Assembly: GCA_001778455.1 (NCBI GenBank)
Contig: MFGX01000052.1
Location: forward strand, 1-5,075
Origin: Candidatus Fraserbacteria bacterium RBG_16_55_9
GTDB lineage: Bacteria > Bipolaricaulota > Bipolaricaulia > RBG-16-55-9
Length of the DNA stretch: 5,075 bases
Direction: 5' to 3'
Shown: one piece after another, positions 1 to 5,075 of the stretch
Numbering within the stretch: the stretch's first letter is position 1
Layout of the letters: each line of letters opens with the position of its first letter
Program-made: the position numbers and the translations under genes
The notes under the pieces: generated by a model
Told to the model about the DNA's origin: nothing
The model's input: only the letters and a program-made list of their open reading frames with translations
Database searches by the model: none

Positions 1-15
1 TAGGCTTGTCTTCAT
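1..15 (-). CDS. Start of a further operon gene, cut by the window edge
   Basis: Only five codons are visible (MKTSL), reading off the left edge from the ATG at 15-13. A strong Shine-Dalgarno sequence, GGAGGT at 28-23, lies about 8 nt upstream of this ATG. Another ATG at 20-18 is too close to the ribosome-binding site and meets a stop after two codons, so it is not the start. The gap from the stop of the upstream membrane protein gene (54) is 38 nt and shows no terminator, so the gene is probably the next member of the metal operon. A start of Met-Lys-Thr-Ser-Leu could open a signal peptide, but five residues cannot show this. Function unknown. Confidence 0.45.
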
Positions 16-53
16 CGCATCAACCTCCGATTCCCGACCATCGTGTCTAGCCG

Positions 54-692
54 TCAGATCCCCAGAAGTAGAATGGTTCCGCCGACAAGAGCGATCAACA
101 GACCAGAGGATAGCTCCCCATACTTCTCGAAGAAGTCGAGTCTAAAGTGTCGCAGGCTCTTAAGCGAGAGCCAGACGATGCCTAGCATGGATACGACGGT
201 AACTAAGACCCAAGCTCCTACGGCCGCTAATGATGAGAAGACGCCCAGCATGCTGGCCGCGAAAAAAATGGGGAGCGCTTCGGCACAGGGGCGACTGCCC
301 AAGATCGCGCCTAAGGCGAAATCAGATCTCTCTAAAGCATGAGGATGCTCTTCGTGCAAATGGTCATGATGATGTCTGCCGCGCTGAAACGTCCTCCATC
401 CACGCCAGGCGAAATAGAGACCGAAACTGATAAGCAGCACACCACCGACTAGCTCTGCCCAAGCGCTGTATCGCTTGGAGAGTTCGCTGCCCACCACAGC
501 CGCAAGGATGCCCAACAGCGTGGTAGCTGACAGGTGCACGATAGCACCAAATCCCGTGACCCGCAGAGACTTGTTCATGGGCCAACGCTTGGCTTGGGCC
601 ATCAGTACATACGGCATCCAGTGATCGGGGATGAGTGTATGAGTGATCGCAGCCGTCGCGGCCGCTCCGGTCAGCACCACCGTTTCCCACAT
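54..692 (-). CDS. NicO/RcnA-like (TauE/HupE-type) membrane protein, probable metal transport accessory
   Basis: A 212-residue, strongly hydrophobic protein with about six likely membrane segments, roughly residues 5-30, 47-68, 78-97, 125-150, 155-178 and 194-212. Near the N-terminus, HTLIPDHW (18-25) resembles the His/Asp metal motif of the first helix in nickel/cobalt exporters of the NicO/RcnA group. SRPCAEALP (133-141) resembles their second Pro-Cys motif. Between segments 3 and 4 lies a His/acid-rich loop (107-118, seven His in twelve residues), a common metal-capturing feature of such transporters. The ATG at 692 directly follows the TAA of the ATPase gene, with AAGGGGA at 707-701 as ribosome-binding site, so translation is probably coupled. 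Seen: motifs, hydrophobicity and operon position. Inferred: a role in exporting or handling the metal sensed by the operon. Automatic annotation might call it a TauE/SafE sulfite exporter or HupE/UreJ protein; the His loop and neighbours favour metal. Substrate is uncertain. Confidence 0.8.
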   Translation of the reverse strand: MWETVVLTGAAATAAITHTLIPDHWMPYVLMAQAKRWPMNKSLRVTGFGAIVHLSATTLLGILAAVVGSELSKRYSAWAELVGGVLLISFGLYFAWRGWRTFQRGRHHHDHLHEEHPHALERSDFALGAILGSRPCAEALPIFFAASMLGVFSSLAAVGAWVLVTVVSMLGIVWLSLKSLRHFRLDFFEKYGELSSGLLIALVGGTILLLGI

Positions 693-2864
693 TTAGGAAA
701 TCCCCTTTGCTTGACTGGATACTCGTGCCAAGCGCATCGCATTGGCAGTCACCGCCAACGAGGCTCCCATATCGCCCACCAGCACGGCCAGCACTAAGGT
801 GACGTAGCCGGGGAAGACCCCCACGCCCAGGGTGAACTTGGTCAAGATCGAAGCCCAAATGTTCTGCTGGATGATCCGGCGCGCCTTGCGGCTGAGTGCA
901 ATTAAAGAGGGCAGCTTGCTCAGATCGTCGGACAGGAGAGCCACATCGGCTGTCTCCAGCGCAGCATCTGTGCCAATGGCCCCCATTGCAATGCCCACTG
1001 TGGCGGTCGCCAGAGCGGGGGCGTCATTCACACCATCGCCCACCATAGCCACCTTCCCGTGCTGCTTCACAAGTTTCTGGATCTCAGTCACCTTGCCGTC
1101 CGGCAAGACTTCGGCATGATAGTGAGAAATGCCTAGCTGCTGTGCGACGGCTTGAGCTGTACCCTCGTTGTCCCCCGTGATCATCACGACTTCCAAGCCC
1201 AGGCGCTGAAGTTGGCTCACGGCCTGCTTGGCTTCGGGGCGGATCTCATCGGCCACTGCAATGAGCCCCATAAGTCGATGCGGGGTGCCCACCAGTACCA
1301 CCGTCTTGGCTTGCCGCTCTAGCTCAATGAACTGGGCGGGAAGCTCTGCTTGGCTTTGCGGCAAAATCTCCGGCTTGCCCACTAGATAGATCTGTCCATC
1401 TATCTGCGCTCGAATGCCTTTGCCTGTTAGCGACTCGAATCTCGTCGCTAACAGGCAAAGGCATTCGAGCGAGCGCCCTTGAGCATCGAGCTCGTATCGG
1501 CGCAAAACGGCTTGGGCGATCGGATGCTGGCTCTTGCTCTCTAAGGCTGCGGCCACGCGCAAGATTTCATCTTCAGAGTAGCCTGCAAGAGGAACCACGT
1601 CCGTGACTTCGAGTTGGCCGGTCGTGAGCGTGCCGGTCTTGTCAAAGGCAAGCGCTCGGATCTGTCCCAACTCTTCGAGATAGACGCCGCCCTTGATCAG
1701 CACTCCATTTCTGGCCGCATTCGTGATGGCCGAGACGACCGAGACCGGCGTTGAGATCAAGAGCGCACAAGGGCAGGAGATCACTAACAATGACAGGGAG
1801 CGCAAGACCCAATCCGCAAAGGACGCATTGAACAATAGGGGCGGGACGGTCGCTACCCCTATGGCTACTGCCACTACGCTGGGAGTGTAGTATTTCGCGA
1901 AGTGATCCACGAAACGCTCTGAAGGAGCCTTCTGCGCTTCCGCTTCTTCGACCAAGTGAATAATTCGGGCAAGCGTTGTGTCCTTGGCGCGTTTTTCGAC
2001 TTTAATTTCTAGATAGCCCTCTTGATTGATGGTGCCTGCAAACACGGAATCGCCTGGCTTCTTCTCGATAGGAACGGACTCTCCGGTAACCGGTGCCTGA
2101 TTTACAGATGAACTGCCGGAGACGACGACCCCATCGAGCGCCATGCGCTCCCCCGGCTTGAGCATGGTGATCTCGCCGATCTCGATTTGTTCCACAGGCA
2201 GCATTAGCTCGCGCCCATCTCGCCTGACGCGGGCTTCACTGGGGGCCAGCTTCATCAACTCGCGAAGCGAATTCCGGGCACGGTCTACAGAATACTCTTC
2301 GAGCAGTTCCGCCAGAGAGAAGAGAAAGGCTAAGCTGGCGGCTTCCACGTATTCGCCAATCGCGATCGCTCCCACGACGGCGATGCTCATGAGGAAATTG
2401 ATGCCAAGGGAGAAGGCGCGAATGGCTGCGAGCCCCTTACGGGCGAAGTGATAGGCTCCCAACAATACGGAAGCAAGATAGAAGAGAGTGGATGTCGAAA
2501 TAGAGCGCCCGAGAATGGTCCATAAGGGCACATCGAGTCGGATGAAAGAGAGTAGCAGCGCAAACGCCAAGAAGAGTCCCGCAATGCCGGTAAAGAGAAC
2601 TTCCCGACGCTGCCAAACCGACGGTGCCCCTTCGTCTTGCTTGTGGGCCTGTCGCGCGGTGTATTCGACGCGCTCAATGTGCGCCAAGAGATCATCCTGG
2701 GAGAGTTTGTCCGCGTCGTAGCGCACGCGAATCTGGCCTGCGGCAAAATTCGCCTCGGCCGCGGCAACTCCATTCAGTCGGCGCACACCCTCTTCCAGTT
2801 CACCGGCACAACTTGCGCAGTGTAAGCCACCCACCTCCAGTTCTTCCGTCCGTTCGTTGGCCAT
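693..2864 (-). CDS. P1B-type heavy-metal-translocating ATPase (Zn/Cd/Pb class, ZntA/CadA-like)
   Basis: A 723-residue membrane pump that would couple ATP hydrolysis to export of divalent metal from the cytoplasm. An N-terminal HMA metal-binding domain (about 8-75) has HCASC with Cys16 and Cys19. Eight membrane helices are expected: four at about 90-190, two at about 325-378 and two at about 670-709. The actuator loop has TGES (260-263). The sixth helix carries the metal-site CPC (364-366). The phosphorylation motif DKTGTLT begins at Asp408, the HP motif is His447-Pro448, the nucleotide-domain glycine motif is TGKG (480-483), and the hinge is GDGVND (609-614). Lys676 in helix 7 and Asp698 in helix 8 match the transmembrane residues of ZntA-type (P1B-2) pumps, so Zn, Cd or Pb is the likely cargo rather than copper. 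The start is the ATG at 2864, 8 nt after AAGGAG; a GTG at 2873 lies within that ribosome-binding site. Oddity: a perfect inverted repeat encodes residues 465-486, including an unusual Cys-containing linker (468, 470) between the HP and TGKG motifs. The frame stays open and all catalytic motifs are present. Confidence 0.97.
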   Translation of the reverse strand: MANERTEELEVGGLHCASCAGELEEGVRRLNGVAAAEANFAAGQIRVRYDADKLSQDDLLAHIERVEYTARQAHKQDEGAPSVWQRREVLFTGIAGLFLAFALLLSFIRLDVPLWTILGRSISTSTLFYLASVLLGAYHFARKGLAAIRAFSLGINFLMSIAVVGAIAIGEYVEAASLAFLFSLAELLEEYSVDRARNSLRELMKLAPSEARVRRDGRELMLPVEQIEIGEITMLKPGERMALDGVVVSGSSSVNQAPVTGESVPIEKKPGDSVFAGTINQEGYLEIKVEKRAKDTTLARIIHLVEEAEAQKAPSERFVDHFAKYYTPSVVAVAIGVATVPPLLFNASFADWVLRSLSLLVISCPCALLISTPVSVVSAITNAARNGVLIKGGVYLEELGQIRALAFDKTGTLTTGQLEVTDVVPLAGYSEDEILRVAAALESKSQHPIAQAVLRRYELDAQGRSLECLCLLATRFESLTGKGIRAQIDGQIYLVGKPEILPQSQAELPAQFIELERQAKTVVLVGTPHRLMGLIAVADEIRPEAKQAVSQLQRLGLEVVMITGDNEGTAQAVAQQLGISHYHAEVLPDGKVTEIQKLVKQHGKVAMVGDGVNDAPALATATVGIAMGAIGTDAALETADVALLSDDLSKLPSLIALSRKARRIIQQNIWASILTKFTLGVGVFPGYVTLVLAVLVGDMGASLAVTANAMRLARVSSQAKGIS
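1407..1471. repeat. Perfect 28-bp inverted repeat with 9-nt spacer inside the ATPase gene
   Basis: Arms 1407-1434 and 1444-1471 are exact reverse complements over 28 bases, separated by tcgaatctc (1435-1443). The match stops at 1406/1472. On the coding strand the arm at 1434-1407 encodes conserved ATPase sequence (S478 to A486, containing TGKG). The arm at 1471-1444 encodes residues 465-474 (SLECLCLLAT), where the family normally has a variable, mostly hydrophilic linker. The conserved arm is therefore probably the original and the other an inverted copy. The mRNA or single-stranded DNA could form a very stable hairpin. No U-tract follows the hairpin in the transcript, so it does not look like an intrinsic terminator. 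Confidence 0.95.
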
Positions 2865-2872
2865 GGGATTCA

Positions 2873-2878
2873 CTCCTT
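2873..2878 (-). promoter_or_regulatory. Ribosome-binding site of the ATPase gene, overlapping the sensor stop codon
   Basis: AAGGAG reads 2878 to 2873 on the minus strand, 8 nt before the ATG at 2864. Its first two bases are the last two bases of the sensor's TAA stop (2879-2877), which suggests coupled translation. It also rules out the GTG at 2873-2871 as start, because that codon begins inside the ribosome-binding site. Confidence 0.85.
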
Positions 2879-3263
2879 ATCTAAATTCCTGTACGTGCTC
2901 CAGGCCGTACCGGAACAGCTTATCGATGTGCTCATCGTCCAGGGAGTAGTAGGCCATGCGGCCCTCTCTGCGGTACTTGACGAGCTTGAGAGCCCGCAGC
3001 AATCGTAAGTGATGAGAGACTGCCGAGTCTTGCATCCCCAAGAGCAAGCTCAGGTCGCACACGCACAGCACAGCTTTGGAGAGCGCGAAGATGATCTTGA
3101 CTCGCGTAGGGTCGCTCAAAATCTTGAATGTTTCGGCTAGATCCAGGGCAATGTCATCGGTGATCATCGCTTTCTGAGCGAACTTAACCTGCTTTTCGTT
3201 CACGTACTGGATGTCGCAGATGTCTCTTTGTGCAGCGGGCTTGGCTGTCGTCAGCTGAGTCAT
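2877..3263 (-). CDS. ArsR/SmtB-family metal-sensing transcriptional repressor, CadC-like
   Basis: A 128-residue winged-helix repressor, normally a dimer that leaves DNA when metal binds. The helix-turn-helix lies at about 68-92, with recognition helix SAVSHHLRLLRAL (80-92), followed by the wing VKYRREGRMAYYSL (95-108). Two known metal-site types can be read. The helix-3 site is Cys67-Val-Cys69, as in CadC and ArsR. The C-terminal helix-5 site is Asp110, His112, His123 and Glu126, with the same spacing as the SmtB Zn site. The N-terminal RDICDI (13-18) resembles the CadC N-terminal arm and supplies Cys16, but the position of CadC's second N-terminal Cys looks like Tyr20. Together these fit a Zn/Cd/Pb sensor, matching the pump downstream. 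The ATG at 3263 is preferred, with GAAGGTGG (3276-3269) upstream. An in-frame TTG at 3290 would lie inside the proposed operator and lacks a ribosome-binding site. The gene is first in the operon and its promoter carries a matching operator, so autoregulation is expected. Confidence 0.93.
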   Translation of the reverse strand: MTQLTTAKPAAQRDICDIQYVNEKQVKFAQKAMITDDIALDLAETFKILSDPTRVKIIFALSKAVLCVCDLSLLLGMQDSAVSHHLRLLRALKLVKYRREGRMAYYSLDDEHIDKLFRYGLEHVQEFR

Positions 3264-3280
3264 GACCACCACCTTCAAAA

Positions 3281-3300
3281 GATTGAACAACTATTGAATC
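3281..3300. promoter_or_regulatory. Probable ArsR/SmtB-type operator
   Basis: This is an imperfect 20-bp dyad starting GATT and ending AATC, with 7 of 10 positions paired. Its minus-strand core, TCAATAGTTGTTCA (3297-3284), matches the SmtB-family operator pattern TGAACAGTTATTCA, as I remember it, at 11 of 14 positions. It lies immediately after the expected transcription start, where a bound repressor would block RNA polymerase. A second short perfect palindrome, AATCATTGATT (3297-3307), overlaps its upstream edge and reaches the -10 element. Binding by the adjacent repressor is inferred, not shown. Confidence 0.65.
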
Positions 3301-3307
3301 ATTGATT

Positions 3308-3336
3308 ATTATGACTTGCCTCCAGCACTGTGTCAA
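3308..3336 (-). promoter_or_regulatory. Sigma-70-type promoter of the metal-resistance operon
   Basis: On the minus strand, TTGACA (3336-3331, a perfect -35) is followed by a 17-bp spacer and CATAAT (3313-3308, five of six -10 bases). Transcription would start near 3301, leaving a leader of about 38 nt before the sensor ATG. The normal 17-bp spacing fits repression by ArsR-type blocking rather than a MerR-type regulator, which usually acts at overlong spacers. The -35 begins only 14 bp after the stop codon of the upstream glycosidase gene. Confidence 0.8.
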
Positions 3337-3350
3337 GCAGTCATGCATCT

Positions 3351-4829
3351 TCAGCGCGTTACGTACGTTGTCACACTAAGGGGCGGTAGGCTGGCCGACG
3401 CTGTTGCGTTTGTTATCGCAATATCTGGTTCGCTTTCCCAGATCTTACCCTCGCGGCTGGTCAAAACAGATAATGCATCCGGAGACACGCTCACACCTGA
3501 GAAGACAAGATTCACAGCAACAGAGTAGGGGTTATTGTTGATTGTCATGATCGCGAGCTTGCCGTCCGGTCGCTCAAAGGCTGTTACGCGCACCCGTGGG
3601 TCACTCGTATCCACCTTTATGCGCACGGAGCCGGGGGGAACGTAACGAGCGTAGTGCCCCAGGAGGTAGCCGTACATCGAGATCTCATAACGGTAGAGTG
3701 TTCCGTCCGAGCGGAAGTAGACGTGTACCAACTCGTCGCGCACTCCAGGTCGATCGAGAAAGTACAGGTTCATGGCTTCAAAGGCAGATACATTCGTGAT
3801 TGTCAGTTCATCATGGAGGTGATTGAGGCGTCCCCGGAGAAGCTCAAAGTCGCTGAAATGACGAGGTGTACAAAAACAAACTTCAGTCATCCACACCGGT
3901 AGGTCATATTGTTCTGCCAGAGCCCGTATGCGCTCTCGGACTTCCACAGCCGCATGGGGAGGATTTCCCTGAGCCGAAGTATTCAGCAGAGTGTCGGGAT
4001 CGTCATATCCATCTGAATAGGCGTGATAGGCTAGCACGCCCACGTACTGCCGGGCTGAGGGATTGCCAAGCACGGCTTCCATATAGCGCAGGGCGTTTTC
4101 GGGGATCCACCCGTCGGAGACAATGATTTTGGTCGCAAGGCCCTCTTCGCGTAGGCGAGCACCGAGTCGCTTTACGATCGTCACCATATCAGAAATTTCG
4201 ATCTTGAACCCCGGTGGACATAGGTCCGGCTCATTGTTGACAGCTAGATATGGCAGTTCCAGCTCCAGATCTCGGAAACGCAGTACTGCTGCGAGAAGCC
4301 ATTCGACTTCTTCGTCGATCAGTCGGGGGTCTAGGGCGCAGGCGCTGCCGGGTTGGCGCAACCAGGCTTCTCGCTCTCCGCCGTCCATTGTGAATGTCGC
4401 CCACCAGGTCTGCAAACCGTAGGGTCGCGCTAGCGAAACGAAGTCCGTCCGCCAGTTGACCCAAGTCCAGTCGAACCCTACATTGTTGACCGTGAAGGGA
4501 TCCTCGTTGTCATTTGCGGGCTCGAACCCGTTGAGGAACAACCTCGCGTGGGTGAGCCCAAGCTCTGTGTAGAGCAACCGGGCGATGGCCTGTCGATCCT
4601 CTAGAGAAGCCGTGACTTTCTCCGGTTGCGTGGGGTCGTGTGCCTTAAAAATTCCGTCCCACTCAAATGGTGTGAGCGATGCGCCAAATCCATCGATGGT
4701 CTGAAAGCGAATACTGCTGTCCACTTGAACGGACACGGTAGCTGGAGTGCTTTGCTGCGGATACATAGGAGTGAACAGCAACCCAACCAGCAATAGGCCA
4801 GCGAACACGGCACTGATGTGCTTGCGCAT
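3351..4829 (-). CDS. Secreted glycoside hydrolase, GH30-like
   Basis: A 492-residue protein with an N-terminal signal peptide: Arg-Lys-His at 2-4, a hydrophobic core at about 5-20, and probable cleavage near 22-27. No lipobox Cys is visible, so it is likely exported free. The mature part begins with QTIDGFGASLT (43-53), the hallmark opening of GH30 and related clan GH-A (beta/alpha)8 barrels. NNEPD (198-202) supplies the likely acid/base Glu200 and WMTE (313-316) the likely nucleophile Glu316, on strands 4 and 7 as in retaining GH-A enzymes. HAYSD (269-273) lies between them. The C-terminal part (about 400-492) ends in LPPLSVTTYV, typical of the GH30 beta-sandwich. Substrate (beta-glucoside, xylan, beta-1,6-glucan or other) cannot be told from motifs. 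Four Cys lie near the active site: 164, 204, 318 and 320. The start ATG at 4829 follows AAGGAGG by 11 nt. No terminator is visible before the metal operon promoter, and the function seems unrelated to that operon. Confidence 0.88.
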   Translation of the reverse strand: MRKHISAVFAGLLLVGLLFTPMYPQQSTPATVSVQVDSSIRFQTIDGFGASLTPFEWDGIFKAHDPTQPEKVTASLEDRQAIARLLYTELGLTHARLFLNGFEPANDNEDPFTVNNVGFDWTWVNWRTDFVSLARPYGLQTWWATFTMDGGEREAWLRQPGSACALDPRLIDEEVEWLLAAVLRFRDLELELPYLAVNNEPDLCPPGFKIEISDMVTIVKRLGARLREEGLATKIIVSDGWIPENALRYMEAVLGNPSARQYVGVLAYHAYSDGYDDPDTLLNTSAQGNPPHAAVEVRERIRALAEQYDLPVWMTEVCFCTPRHFSDFELLRGRLNHLHDELTITNVSAFEAMNLYFLDRPGVRDELVHVYFRSDGTLYRYEISMYGYLLGHYARYVPPGSVRIKVDTSDPRVRVTAFERPDGKLAIMTINNNPYSVAVNLVFSGVSVSPDALSVLTSREGKIWESEPDIAITNATASASLPPLSVTTYVTR

Positions 4830-4870
4830 GGATACTGCATCCTCCTTGGTTTAGTGGGTTTACTTTCCCT
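4830..4870 (-). promoter_or_regulatory. Leader of the glycosidase gene with its ribosome-binding site
   Basis: AAGGAGG (4847-4841) lies 11 nt before the ATG at 4829. An ATG at 4840 touches the ribosome-binding site, leaving no spacing, and opens a different frame that overlaps the glycosidase, so it is not used as the start. I see no convincing promoter in this leader. Further upstream, CTGTCA (4982-4977) and TAGTAT (4958-4953), spaced 18 bp apart, match only four of six consensus bases each and are at best a weak candidate. Confidence 0.6.
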
Positions 4871-5074
4871 TCACGCGTAATGACAGTCCCCGGCGCATGT
4901 TGGACCCGGACGCTCGCAGTGTCCGAAGACGCACGTTGAGAACAGCTTCCATACTAAGTCAGGCACCCCCCTTTTGACAGGCAGCCTCAGTTTCCTGAGC
5001 GTCTCGAACGAGAGCGGTCTGGAGTGGGCCACGTAGCCGCCTGTGAGAAAATCTGGAATTGACTTTCGTTGAGC
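4871..5074 (-). other. Unassigned upstream stretch with a 67-codon open frame running in from the edge
   Basis: One minus-strand frame stays open from the window edge for 67 codons and ends at TGA (4873-4871), 41 bases before the glycosidase start. Its predicted end reads RPGPTCAGDCHYA, and I recognise no family. About 64% of its third positions are G or C, mildly above background. It could be the C-terminus of a gene starting outside the window, a decayed gene, or chance. A second minus-strand frame is open for 38 codons, so the open length alone is weak evidence. The stretch also holds two short hairpins (ctcag/ctgag at 4986-4999 and tctcg/cgaga at 5002-5013) and the motif GGGGGGTGCCTGACTTAG (4971-4954). 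I find no tRNA, rRNA or clear promoter here. Confidence 0.25.
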
Positions 5075-5075
5075 C

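Noticed and set aside
364..858. 164-codon minus-strand frame spanning the ATPase and membrane-protein genes
   Set aside because: It overlaps two well-supported genes in a different frame and its translation shows no family motifs.
1407..1471. The inverted repeat read as an intrinsic terminator, CRISPR repeat or insertion-sequence end
   Set aside because: No U-tract follows it, there is no repeat-spacer periodicity, no target duplication or transposase is nearby, and the reading frame continues through it.
2143..2451. Plus-strand open frames opposite the ATPase, and similar ones opposite the glycosidase
   Set aside because: They are antisense to genes with clear motifs, have Ser/Arg-rich low-information translations and lack convincing ribosome-binding sites.
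2862..2873. GTG start at 2873 for the ATPase, adding three residues
   Set aside because: The GTG begins on the last base of AAGGAG. The ATG at 2864 has ideal 8-nt spacing from the same ribosome-binding site.
3261..3290. Longer start for the repressor at a TTG (3290), adding nine residues
   Set aside because: The TTG lies inside the proposed operator, has no ribosome-binding site, and the ATG at 3263 has one at good spacing.
4601..4840. 79-codon frame from an ATG at 4840
   Set aside because: Its ATG touches the ribosome-binding site with no spacing, and it overlaps the signal peptide and N-terminal region of the well-supported glycosidase.
4974..4979. Plus-strand TTGACA as a possible promoter -35
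   Set aside because: No acceptable -10 lies 16-18 bp downstream and no plus-strand gene follows.

Overview
The window is about 5.1 kb of bacterial DNA of moderate GC (roughly 55-57% by eye). Every convincing gene lies on the minus strand, so transcription runs from high to low coordinates. Sigma-70-type promoter elements, strong Shine-Dalgarno sites and tight gene packing point to a bacterium. I cannot place it in a phylum from this sequence.

Layout in transcription order: (1) 5075-4830 is an upstream stretch with no recognisable gene, apart from a 67-codon open frame running in from the window edge. (2) 4829-3351 encodes a secreted glycoside hydrolase that resembles family GH30. (3) A compact metal-resistance operon follows, starting at a good promoter (3336-3308) with an ArsR/SmtB-type operator just downstream. 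It contains a CadC/SmtB-like metal sensor (3263-2877), a Zn/Cd/Pb-type P1B ATPase (2864-693) and a small NicO/RcnA-like membrane protein with a His-rich loop (692-54). It appears to continue into a further gene whose first codons are at 15-1. Junctions are very tight: the sensor's stop codon overlaps the ATPase ribosome-binding site, and the ATPase stop codon directly abuts the next ATG.

Inferred logic: the sensor sits on its operator and blocks transcription until Zn, Cd or Pb binds. The operon is then expressed and the ATPase pumps the metal out of the cytoplasm. The NicO-like protein probably adds a second transport route or an accessory function. The GH30-like enzyme seems functionally unrelated, but no terminator is visible between it and the metal operon.

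The most unusual feature is a perfect 28-bp inverted repeat with a 9-nt spacer (1407-1471), in frame inside the ATPase gene. One arm encodes the conserved start of the nucleotide-binding domain (SLTGKGIRA). The other is its exact reverse complement and encodes an atypical Cys-containing stretch (SLECLCLLAT) in what is normally a variable linker. This looks like a template-switch or quasi-palindrome event. I see no previously undescribed multi-gene system here; the operon is a recognisable metal-efflux type.
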